Positions 51,101 to 61,095 of a DNA stretch of 64,000 nucleotides are shown piece by piece (position 1 is the first letter of the stretch; every line of letters starts with the position of its first letter). The DNA lies in contig NC_058137.1 of assembly GCF_011075055.1 (NCBI RefSeq), positions 3,162,001-3,226,000 of the forward strand, in the 5' to 3' direction. The DNA is from Mangifera indica. Taxonomy: Eukaryota > Streptophyta > Magnoliopsida > Sapindales > Anacardiaceae. The position numbers and the translations under genes were made by a program. The notes beneath the pieces were generated by a model, which had not been told where the DNA came from, searched no databases, and worked only from the letters and a program-made list of their open reading frames with translations.

Positions 51101-51173
51101 CCTCTTCTTGAGTGACCCCTTTCAAGACCCAATCTTGGGGTTCTTGTGAGAATCCTTTGCAACGTAACACCAT
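48126..51173 (-). CDS. Gene B: two-HMA isoprenylated protein with a degenerate first HMA domain, five exons
   Basis: Predicted 398 aa from exons 51173-51057, 50313-50181, 49693-49458, 48975-48900 and 48760-48126; the phase holds at every junction. Leader MVLRCKGFSQEPQDWVLKGV. HMA-1 (exons 2-3) reads ISFILIMNSSVYVNELEQFV then GVDKVKGDCNSVRLEVTGKV: the fold is recognisable, but the CxxC loop is replaced by NSSVY, so it should not bind metal. HMA-2 (exons 4-5) has VTVLKIKLCCDSCNQKLCKN with CDSC, then GLDIVAINVDKDLVEVKGKV. A long linker is rich in Lys, Asp, Asn and Gly. The end, ENPHSCSII, is a CaaX box. The 5' UTR probably has its own intron (about 51177-51257). Exon 2 and its flanking introns are duplicated at 51922-52990. 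Confidence 0.85.
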
Positions 51174-51921
51174 GATCACTGCAAATGCAAATAAGAAAAC
51201 TTAAAACAATCTAAGGGTTTTGAAATAAACTGTGATTTTTTTTCCTCTTATACCTGAAAAACAAGCTTTTGGCGTGCTTGAAACAGAATAGACTTTCAAC
51301 AGAGAAGACTTAGGAACAGAGAGAAGAGCGAAGTGAGAGTAACAGAAATTTCTCAGAAATTTGTTAAAAAAGCTACACCGCGTAAATTAAATAAGAGTAA
51401 TATTATAAGTATAATTTAAAATATGTATACCTATTTACATATTTTATATAATTAAATATTATTTTATTTTTAATTTAAAATACATAATTATAATATATAT
51501 AAAAAAAATCATTTGTACACACGTTGTATTGATGACATAACTTTCCAACGCCATTCCTAGGCCCGCCCAAGCAATCTTGCAATGCAAGTAACAAATTTTT
51601 TTTAAAAATTAATATTAATTTCAAGGATATTGTGGTCGGTTTGACTAGCGGTTTAAATCAATATTTTTAGCATTATTTATCTAATTTTTCTAATATTAGA
51701 AAGCTCAGAATTATGGAAGAAGTAAAATAAAAATTGAAATTTCATTTAAATAGTAATATTATATTTCCTATCAATGAATACAAATCATATTAAATTTTGT
51801 AATACAAACTAAACCAATTACTTTAAAAATAATGATAATAATGCAGATTTTTATTATTATATAAAAACAATATTTTATTACTAATATTATATTTGTTATA
51901 TAGTAATATTTGACTTAAAAT
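51174..51921. other. Upstream region of gene B, homologous to that of gene C
   Basis: The stretch about 51270-51660 aligns with 57613-57830 upstream of gene C (shared ACACCGC, CAACGCCA, CAAGCAATC, and GGTCGGTTTGACT in the same order). The remainder is AT-rich. Confidence 0.55.
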
Positions 51922-52990
51922 TTACATCCATATACTAGTAAATCCACAATTCATGTAGCATTCATACATGGGCACATCATCCTCAACTGTTAGAAACACC
52001 ACACACTGCAGCAGAACTATTAAATTTCATCTCTATACAGTATGGTTGCGGCAAATTTCAACGTACTAAGTATCAGTAAACTAATGCTGCAAGTCTAGGC
52101 CAGCTGCTGTAAAACTTGGTGAAAAAAGAGTTCATGGATGAAGCAAACAAAAAAGAATGTGTGCTCAATTACTGCTTTGGAACTCAAAAAAATAATTCAG
52201 TTTAGATAGCAGATCATTTTTATTCAAAAAGTTGATTGCCTCTTGGTCAGTGTCACTTACCATCAATTTGTTTAACAAATTGTTCCAATTCATTGGCATA
52301 GACAGAGCTATTCATAATCAATATGAAACTGATTATTTGATTGGCTCTGTCGCTGCCATTCACCTTCTGGCCTTCACTTTTTTGGGCATTGTTCTGCAAT
52401 GATAAAAGAAACATAAATTATTTCTTTTTTCATGAAGTTGAAGATAACTCTGATTGCTCAAGAATTGTTAAAAGAAAGAAGAAGTCAACCTAAAATGGTA
52501 ATTGAAAAAAATTTGAGTAATTGTTCTAGATTTGTTTTCAGCACTATTAAATCCGAGTGCAGTTGATAAGTTAAAGACAATCCAGATACAATATAATAAA
52601 AGCAGACAAAACGCAACCTAAAATGGGCAATGTTTTAGCAAGAATGAGACAAATTGCAACAAGATTGTTATTTTTTTCAGTGGCCACAAAACGCCTTAAA
52701 GGGATTTGCATATGCCGACCCAATAATCCACATTCTTTAAACAGTAAAATTCGAGTATTCATATCTTCATAGACTAACATAAATGATTAAACAGAAAAAG
52801 GAATTCCAAGAAAACTGGAATTTCCGCATGTGGAAACAAATAAAGATTAGCTGATTGTCCAGTAAGTGCTACTGAAAACAAGCAAGCAATCAAAACCGAA
52901 AACCAAAAACTAAAGCATGCTTTATATTGTGAAAACTATTTCCCTGAACTTAAATTTAAAAAAAAAAAATCACTTACCGGAGTTTATTCA
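51922..52990. repeat. Duplicated block of gene B (intron 2, exon 2, intron 1 part), non-functional
   Basis: This 1.07-kb block matches 49842-50888 within gene B in the same orientation. It carries a second copy of exon 2 at about 52413-52281 (minus), which is still open and still ends in the gtaagt donor; one visible change is Val to Ala (YVNEL to YANEL). No partner exons lie on either side, so it is an orphan exon upstream of gene B's start rather than part of a gene. Confidence 0.85.
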
Positions 52991-55917
52991 GTATTGAAAA
53001 CAATTAAACATATCAAATCGAATTCTATAAATTACAGTAAATATAAATTTGCGTATCCAGCTTAAAGTTTACAACGAAGTTCATTTGAATACGGTATAAG
53101 ATGTTGACGTGAGTTATTTCCACAACTCTATTTACCAACGTATTGCATTCCTTTAAGGAGACTTTATCTCTCTATGTTTTCGGTTTTGCGTGTGGAGAAG
53201 AAGAAGAGAAAACTTCTTTTATAAAATATTGTGTTCACTTTTCTTTAGGGAGGCAGTTTGAATATTTAAATAGATATCCAACTGTCAATAACTCTTCTAC
53301 ACCAACTGTCTTTGACAGTTAAAGTAAACCGAATCAAATCAATCTATTATAGGTATATCTAAACCTAATATCTTCCATTCACATATGATAAAAGATTCAA
53401 ACCAAATACTTAACCACAAAAATCTCATACAATAGTATAATTCATACTTATAAATATATCGTACAACCTCACAAATAATCTATACTTGGAAGTTAAATAT
53501 ATTATCTCTATTAAGAATAGTATAGTCATTTCAACTTAAATAAATCAAAAATAAAACATTAGAAGCAATGAGTAATATATTTATCAAAAAAAGTTTTATA
53601 TTAATTAATTTTTTTTAATATTATTATACAATGAGTCAGTGGGTCAAGTCAAGCTCATAAACCTTCAAGGTCCGATCTTAGACTTGAGCACTAAATCTAT
53701 GAGCCAATCTATTATTGTTTATATAATTATTTAAATAAATAATTAATTAATTAATATTTATAATATAAAAAATTATTTTTAATTTTAAATTAACGGACAT
53801 ATTATATAAACTTTTCAGGCCGACCTGACCTTATTAGAAACAATTTTCCTCCCACTGAAAGCTCAAAATTATAAAGGAAGTAAAATCAAATTTGAACTTC
53901 CATTGAAACTGCCGCTGACATGTCAATTGATGTTGGTGCTGCCAATTTGGTTAAAAAAGGCAAAAAGTCAAAAATGTTTTACCCAAACTTTTTGGGCTTT
54001 ATACGGTCTAGCGTCGCTGACTCACAAAATGATGGTTCTGTGCTAATATTTATTATCATGATCGATTCGTTTATACCATATCAATATCAGATATTTTATA
54101 AATGGGTTATGAAATGTTTCTTCCTCAGAGTATTGTGGGCAGCCCCACGTGCCTAAAGGAAGCTTCTGCGAAGGAGAACTACACAGGCTCCACAAGGGAG
54201 ACATGAATGAAGATACATGGCTACCAATCCAGTGGAGCTTCATCATTTAATCGCAGTGGAGCAATTTTCTGATGAGATCCGCTGCCAGAGTTGAGTTGGG
54301 AAGAAACAGAAGGAAAGCACCTTGAAATTTCCTAGATTTTCTTTTGAGTCATTCTTCAAAATTGCCTTCACCCAACTTCGCCCAATCTTCACTGGTTATT
54401 TACATCTCATTTTCAACTCCTCCTAATTTTTTTTTTTCACAGAAAATTACACAATCAATTCCTATACATGAGCATAAATATTATCTAATTAATAAGAATT
54501 GATCAATTCTTCTTATGACTAATTTCTAAGACATTATATATATTAATTTAAAATACTAGTTAGAATTTATACATCTATGATCTATATGACATATTTTATT
54601 TGTATTTTGTAATTAACAAGAGATGCCTATGACTCATTTTCAGTCATAACATCAAAATTTTTAACATCAAAATTAAGAAATTAAAGAGTTTTTATACCAA
54701 ATAGATTATCTGAATCAGATAGATTTTTTATTTAAAATATCAAAATTAAGAAAATTTGGAAGATTTTAAACATCTTATAGAAATTGAAACAAAATTCGAG
54801 TTTAAAATTAATAATATATTTATGCAATTGAAGATATTTTTAAAATATAATTTAAGAATAAAAAATATCTCACCTTTGTTATACACATCACCTTTATATT
54901 TAAATTATATATAAAAAATATATAAACATAATACTATTAATTTGTAGAGTATTCTAAAATCAATTTAAAATACTAACTTTAATTTATCCTCACATTTTAA
55001 CATCCTATAAGACTTTGTTATAATTCTTTTAAAATTTATTGAAACATAAAAATCATCCGTTTTCATATATCTATTTTTCTTTTTATTTTGTAATTAAAAG
55101 GACAAACTTGTGACTCATTTTCAACCATAACATAAAAATTAAAAAAATTATGAAAGTATTTATACGTCTTGAAGAAATTAAAACAAAAATTTTTGAGGTT
55201 GTGATATTTTAAAAAAATTAATTAAAAAATAAAATAATAGTCTTTCTCATTTAAAATAAACAGTATATAAATATTCCTTACCCAAGGTTTAATAGAATGA
55301 AAAATTCTCATCGTTTTAAGTGTTTAGAAACAAAATTCTTGCATCACTTGGTGAATCAATTTAATTTTTCCTAGAAATGATAATTTTGCTATTCTATTTA
55401 AATTATAAAACTATTATTAATATTTAATATAAATGTTATATTATTGATATATTCTTAATAATTTAATAATTTATCAATTAAGTTAATAAAAAAATCGAAA
55501 TTTTAATTATTTTTTAAATATTATATTTTTATAATTTATTTAAAGTGTAATTGTTATTTTTTAAATGGTTCAATTTTTTTTTTTAATTTTCATAAATTTG
55601 TTAACAAATTTTATTACCATTAACATTTTCGAAAATTATAATTCATCCCTAATTTTTTTAAAGAACCTCTAAAATATTTTGAATCTTCATAAATTTGTTA
55701 ACAAATTTTATTACCATTAACATTTTCAAAAATTATATAATTCATCCCTAATTTTTTAAAGAAAAATAGAAAAAATAATGAGACAATAAACAATATATAA
55801 AAAGAAAATATAAAAAAATTAGAGAAAAAGGGGAATAAAAAATCTTATACAAAATAATTCTTTTTCGTCCTTTCACTTCATGGAATTTAGTAAAATAACT
55901 GGAGAATGGCGAGAATA
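52991..55917. other. AT-rich upstream and repeat region between genes B and C
   Basis: 53828-53965 matches 58138-58275, and 54430-55090 matches 59084-59820, in the same order, marking a segmental duplication. A direct repeat of about 74 bp lies at 55591-55664 and 55688-55761. A 54110-54250 stretch reads YCGQPHVPKGSFCEGELHRL on the plus strand before a stop and may be an exon fragment of unknown family. Confidence 0.5.
55591..55761. repeat. Direct repeat, about 74 bp, two copies
   Basis: Copies at 55591-55664 and 55688-55761 share CATAAATTTGTTAACAAATT and the following 50 bases with few differences; the period is 97 bp. Confidence 0.8.
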
Positions 55918-57613
55918 TCATAGGAAGTGGGCCACCACCACCGCCACCGCCACCGCCACCCGCCACAGGCCGTGCAGCAGGAGCTTCCTTGTCCTTCTTT
56001 TCTTCGCCTTGTCAGCTGCCTTTTTATCTTTCTTCTTTCCTCCGCCTTTGGCGGGAACAATCTCAACGTTCCCTTTTAATTTATCTTTCAGATCACGCAC
56101 TTGCTTTATATCCACAGTTCCCTTCACCGTGACAAGATTTTTGCCACGGTCCGCCGTTACCTTATCGACTCCTGGTTGTTATGCCACGTATGATCATCGT
56201 CAGTTGATTAATTTACTAATTTGCCACAAACGCTCTTAATATTAAATAATAATTAACTTCATCAAATTAAGTATTATTCTTACCGTCAAACTTTCTGATA
56301 ATGTCCATGATTCCCCAGATGCAATCATCAGGATGCAACCTGATCTTCAAAACGTCGGTTCTCTGCAAATGACCCAAAATATTAATCAAATCAGTTAATT
56401 GAACTAATATTAAAATTCGAAAATGAATTTTAACCAGCCAGGCCAAGGCCACCTCGTAATTAACGAGGAAGTCAAAATCTTGGAAATGAATCAATCAATT
56501 CAAAAACTAAATTATTGAAAATAATTTCTCAACTTGGCAAATAGCATGTTGAATCGAGAAATTAATTACCTCTTTCGGTGGTTTCTTTTCCTCGGCCTTC
56601 TTTTTCTCCGGTTTTTTCTCCTCCGGGTTCTTATCTCCGCCACCGGTGGCCGCGTCTTTCTTCGGCTGAGTAGAAATTAGCTCCACTTTCTTTTTCGTTT
56701 CTTTTTGCAATCTCTTCTTCAATTCCACAGGGTCCACTTTGCCGACCACTGTTACTTTATTAGCATCACAATCTGTATTCACCGGCTGAACGTCTGCGCA
56801 GATTAACAAAACAATATCAATAACTTCAAGAATCAAATATAACAACATTGTCCAAACAATTAATTAAAGATTTAATAATTATATTACCTTTGTAAGATCT
56901 CACCGCACGTTTGACTATCATAGCGCAGCCTTCACAATGCATCTCCAAAACGACGGTGACAACTCCGTCATCTTTCTTCGGCTTAGGAGAAATTAGCTCC
57001 ACTTCCTTTTTCGTTTTTTCTTCCAATATCTCCTTTATATTCGCAGGGTCCACTTCGCCGACCACCGTAACTTTGTTAGCATCACAATCTGTCTTCACCA
57101 ACTGAACGCCTATGCAGATTAACAAAACAATATCAATAACTTCAAGAATAAAATATAACAACATTATCCAAACAATTAATTAAAGAATTAATAATTATAT
57201 TACCTTTGTAACCTTTCACCGCATCTTTGACTTCCTTAGCGCACCTTTCACAGCGCAACTCCATCTTCAAAACGACGGTGACAACTCCGTCATCTTTCTT
57301 CGCATCGTCATTCTTGGGGGCTTCTTTTTCCTGCACAACCACAAAACACAAGGCAAGATAAATCCCCAACTAATCCAAAGAGAATAAAAAATTCCAACTC
57401 TCAAAAGAGTAAACATCACCGAGATAATAACCTCGCCCATTTAACTATAGGAAAATTGTTTATATTTTCCTTTTTGGGTGATTAAACAACAGCCACGAAC
57501 AAGCAGATGAAAAAAATAAAGAAACGGGTAGGAATGATTGTTACCTGAGATGGGTAGAAGAGCCCAAGGACAGAGCTAACGCAAGCCAATAAGAAGACAA
57601 TAACAACTATCAT
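55918..57613 (-). CDS. Gene C: three-HMA protein with hydrophobic leader, six exons (chimeric)
   Basis: Predicted 324 aa from exons 57613-57545, 57330-57204, 57109-56888, 56793-56570, 56362-56284 and 56171-55918, in phase. Exon 1 encodes MIVVIVFLLACVSSVLGLFY, a signal peptide or anchor that is unusual for HMA proteins. HMA-1 has LKMELRCERCAKEVKDAVKG (CERC); HMA-2 has VLEMHCEGCAMIVKRAV (CEGC); HMA-3 has VLKIRLHPDDCIWGIMDIIR, where only one Cys of the pair remains. Exon 3 fuses the second half of HMA-1 to the first half of HMA-2 with no intron or linker (SPKPKKDDGVVTVV). In the used frame the protein ends in VAVAVAVVVAHFL; a one-base shift near 55996-56010 would instead give a Gly-rich tail, so a frameshift is possible. 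Intron 1 holds a relic MGE start exon (57440-57432). Confidence 0.78.
55929..55966. repeat. (GGTGGC)n-like trinucleotide tract in the last exon of gene C
   Basis: Read on the minus strand as repeated GGT/GGC; it encodes Val-Ala in the gene C frame and poly-Gly in the next frame. Confidence 0.8.
57432..57440 (-). other. Relic start exon (MGE) inside intron 1 of gene C
   Basis: ATGGGCGAG followed by a gttatt donor, in the same context (upstream TATAGTTAAATGGGC) as the start exons in the gene D cassettes. It could be an alternative start for gene C that skips the hydrophobic leader. Confidence 0.6.
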
Positions 57614-57872
57614 CTTGCGTTGAAACAGAATAGGTATGCGAAGTGAGAAACTAGTAGTGAGATTTCAGAGAACTACACCGCTTTTAAATAGAATTCCAAC
57701 GCCACCCGACCCGACAACTGTCCAAGCAATCGTCCGACTCCAATGCAAGTAAAAAAAAAATTTAAAAATAATATTAATTTCCAGAATATCGCGGTCGGTT
57801 TGACTGAATGTTCAAATATCTTTTCCACGGATTCTTCTATCTGAAGTTTAGATAGACTTAAAAAAAAAAAAC
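57614..57872. promoter_or_regulatory. Upstream region of gene C, duplicated from or with gene B
   Basis: Homologous to about 51270-51660 upstream of gene B, so the two genes probably share promoter elements. No TATA box was assigned with confidence. Confidence 0.4.
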
Positions 57873-58115
57873 AAGGCCAAAGACTATTTCCACCCAAAGT
57901 ATCCTGTAATGTCAAATTTTTATCTTTTAATTATAAAAATATTACACACCTATTTATAGCCGGTTAAATTTAATAGAATCCTAATGTCTAAAAATTTTAT
58001 TTTTTTTTACCCTTCCAAACTTTAAAAACTAAAATTTTCCTTCAATCTAAGTTTTAAAATAGCAGTTTCACTTTAAGGTTTCATTTTAAAATCTCCGATA
58101 ACATCTTCGACTCTA
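57873..58115. mobile_element. Half of a foldback element (left arm only)
   Basis: Begins AAGGCCAAAGACTATTTCCA and runs parallel to the left arm of the complete element at 58274 (shared CTTTAAAAACTAAAATTTTC, TTTTAAAATAGCAGTTTCAC and AAATCTCCGA), but no right arm follows. It is older and more diverged. Confidence 0.6.
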
Positions 58116-58137
58116 TTTCTAATACATAGTTTTAAAA

Positions 58138-58275
58138 TGGCCTTATTAAAAGCAATTTTTCTCCTACTAAAAGCTCAAATTTATGGAGGAAGTAAAATCA
58201 AATTTGAGCTTCTATTGAACCTGTTGTTGGCATGTTGGCTGATGTCGGTCCTATCAACTTGGTTAAGAAGGCAAA
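58138..58275. repeat. Segmental-duplication block matching 53828-53965
   Basis: Shares CCTTATTA, AAAGCTCAAA, AGTAAAATCAAATTTGA and CAATTTGGTTAA-type blocks in order with 53828-53965; the complete foldback element begins immediately after it. Confidence 0.75.
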
Positions 58276-59083
58276 AGGCCAAACGACCATTTTCCACCCA
58301 AGGTTTGATGTTTTCTCAAAAGTCCCCTCTTTAACTATGAAAACATCAAATACTCACCCATGGCAGTTAGATTTAACAAAACTCTAACGTTTGAAAATTT
58401 TATCTCTTTTTGCCCCCTTAAACTTTAAAAACTAAAAATTTTCCCTCAGCCTAAGTTTTAAAAAATAGCAGTTTCACCCTAGGGTTTGGTTTTGAAATCT
58501 CCGACGACCGTTCCGGCTCCATTGCCGACGACCTCTCCCTCCCGAAGTAGCCTCTCCTTCCAACGAATGATTTCCTCCCATTTGAAAGCTCGATCGACGT
58601 CAGAGACGCCTTGGGAGACGAAGAACTTCGTCGAGGAAGACGAAGTTCTTCGTCTGGGAAGACGGTCACCTTTCCACCCTGACAAAGTTCTTCGTCTCTC
58701 AAGGCGAAGACAAAGCTGATCGAGCCTCCAAATAGGAGGAAAACATTTGTCGGAAGGAGAGGTTGCTTCGAGAGGGAGAGGCTGTCGGCAATGAAGCCGG
58801 AACGATCGCCGAAGATTTCAAAATCAAACTCTAGGGTGAAACTGCCATTTTTTAAAACTTAGGCTGGGAGAAAATTTTAGTTTTTAAAGTTTGGGGGGTA
58901 AAATTGGATTCTATTTTAGTTTATTTTTAATATTATAATAAAAATAACGATTTTATCCTTACCACCGTTAGAGTTTTGTTAAATCTAACCGGTCATGGGT
59001 GGGTATTTAATGTTTCCATAATTAAATGGTGGAAACTTGAGAAAGCATCAAACCTTGGGTGGAAAATAGTCGTTTGGCCTTTT
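58274..59083. mobile_element. Large foldback element, about 810 bp with arms of nearly 400 bp
   Basis: The left end AAAGGCCAAACGACCATTTT and right end AAAATAGTCGTTTGGCCTTT are inverse copies. Inverse similarity continues inward through GTTAGATTTAACAAAACTCT, TAGCAGTTTCACCCTAGGGT, CCGTTCCGGCTCCATTGCCG and CTCTCCTTCC to a central palindromic stretch (GAAGAACTTCGTCGAGGAAG near 58620-58640). A transcript would fold into one long hairpin. The core is GC-rich compared with the surroundings. No transposase frame is present, so it is non-autonomous. It is absent from the matching position of the duplicated segment at about 53966. Confidence 0.8.
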
Positions 59084-59830
59084 TTTTTTAACGGAAAATT
59101 ACACAATCAAATCCTATACATGAGCATAAATATTATCTAATTAATAAGAATTGATAAATTCTTATTATGACTAATTTATAGGACATTGTATAAATTAGTT
59201 TAAAATATTAGCTAGAATTTATACTAATATTTTAACCTATAAGATTTTGTTGTTATTTCCTTAAAATTGGTCGAAACATAAGAAACATCTATATATATTC
59301 ATATGATATATTTTATTTTTATTTTATAATTAATGAGAGAAATCTGTGATTTTTCTTTAGTTATAACATCAAAATTAAGAAGTTTTTATACCAAAGGGAC
59401 AATCTAATTTGGATTGGATTGCTCATTATAAAAAAAAAAAAATTTCAAAATTAAGAAATTTTGGAAGATTTTATATGTCTTGTAGACATTGAAACAAAAT
59501 TGGAGTTTAAAATTAATAATAAATTTATGCAATTGAAGAAATTTTTAAAAATTAATTAAGGAATACAAAAATTCTCATCTTCATCATAATCAAATATGTC
59601 TAATAATAAATAAAGGTATATGTGCATCATTATCTTATCTTTAATCACATAATAACATATTCTACCAAAAATATATTCACATAAAATTATTCTTAATTTT
59701 TAGAGCATTGTAAAATCAATTTAAATTACTAACTTTAATTTATCTTTATATTTTAACAATTTATAAGACTTTGTTGTTATTTTCTTAAAATTTATTGAAG
59801 CATAAGAAACATTTGTAATTATATAAATCA
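59084..59830. repeat. Segmental-duplication block matching 54430-55090
   Basis: Shares GAAAATTACACAATCAA, ATACATGAGCATAAATATTA and TAAGACTTTGTT blocks in the same order with 54430-55090. AT-rich and non-coding. Confidence 0.75.
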
Positions 59831-60486
59831 TATTATTACAGTTTAATTTAATTAATTTAAAAATTAAAATGGCTTAATCAGATTTAAAATTTTTTCAAAC
59901 CACCGAATCCTATATATCGAATTACATTTTCCCTCAACAAAAAGGAAATTAGATTCAAACTTCAAATGAATAATCTTTTATACTTTGAATGTGCTGGCTA
60001 TTTGTTGTAACGATGAAATACGAAGTGCTCGTTAGCCACAAGCCTACAACCACAAGGGCTTCCTTAACAATCAAAGCGGGAACCACACTAAGCATGCCAC
60101 TAAATCAAGACAAATTTTTGTCACCAAAAAAATCATATCAACCCACCAGGTGGCTTCTTCTGCACCATCCAAAAACTAAAAAAAAATATATTGAAGTAGA
60201 ACACAAAATTTTCAATATTTCATATTAAAGGAAGGAACAAACAAAAGACAACATCCAACAACCAATATACCGACTGAATCGCCAAAGCTAAATAGCCGGC
60301 GCCAGTCGGATAATACTCTACCACGTAACAACATTCTGAACCCCATAATTCCAAATTTCTAGTTAAATTTGGGTGTTTAATTTCTGTTCTCACCCTGGTT
60401 CATTTCATTGTTTGGGTTTTTGGCCTTTATTAGTAATGTTTTCCCGCTACCCACTGTTTAGCCGGCACCATTTATTAGTAATGTTT
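59831..60486. other. Intergenic DNA before the gene B-derived block
   Basis: No gene was recognised; a 79-codon plus frame at 59989-60228 has no domain features. Short CAGCCGG/AGCCGGC motifs occur around 60290-60470. Confidence 0.35.
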
Positions 60487-60873
60487 TCCTGCACCAGTCA
60501 TCCCATTGCTAAATTACTATTGCATTTGTAAAAAGAGCTTAAAGTGCACATTCAAATACTCAAGGGCAGGCAGAAAACATAACAAAGCTAATTAAAGGGA
60601 CAATTCAAAAGGAAACGACACATCTAATATACTACTAAATCCACAAATCATGAAGAATTCATGCATGGGCATATCATCCTCAACTGTTAAAAACACCACA
60701 CACCGTAGCAGAATTATTAAATTTCATCTCTATATAGTATGGATGAGGTAAATTTCAACGTAATAAGCATCGGTTCACTGATGCTGCAAGTGTAGGCCAG
60801 CCACTGTAAAAACTTGATGAAAAAAAGAGTTCATGAATAGAGCAAACAAAAAAGTATGTGCGCTCAATTACTG
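60487..60873. repeat. Third copy of gene B intron 2, abutting the HMA array
   Basis: Matches 49692-50096 of gene B (starting CCTGCACCAGTCATCCCATT) with a small internal deletion near 60627. It ends abruptly at GCTCAATTACTGC, where the next base begins truncated HMA cassette sequence, so 60873/60874 is a recombination junction. Confidence 0.85.
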
Positions 60874-61060
60874 CCGAGGAGAAACACTTTCTTTTTCGTT
60901 TTTTTCTTCCAATCTCTCCTTCATTTTCACAGGGTCCACTTTGCCGACCACCGTAACTTTATTAGCATCACAATCTGTCTTCAACGACTGAACGCCTATA
61001 CAGATTAACAAAACAATATCAATAACTTCAAGAATCAAATATAACAACAACATTCTCCAA
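60874..61060 (-). pseudogene. Truncated HMA second-half exon at the 3' edge of the array
   Basis: Encodes VQSLKTDCDANKVTVVGKVD and then a frame change at a run of A residues (EEKNEKESV) before the junction with the gene B-derived block. It is the equivalent of the second cassette exon but has lost its 3' end and splice donor. Confidence 0.75.
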
Positions 61061-61095
61061 ACAATTAGTTAAAAAATTAAAAATATATTACCTTC

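Noticed and set aside
58451..58719. Overlapping open frames on both strands
   Set aside because: They lie in the GC-rich core of the foldback element, where both strands lack stops because of composition; no known protein features.
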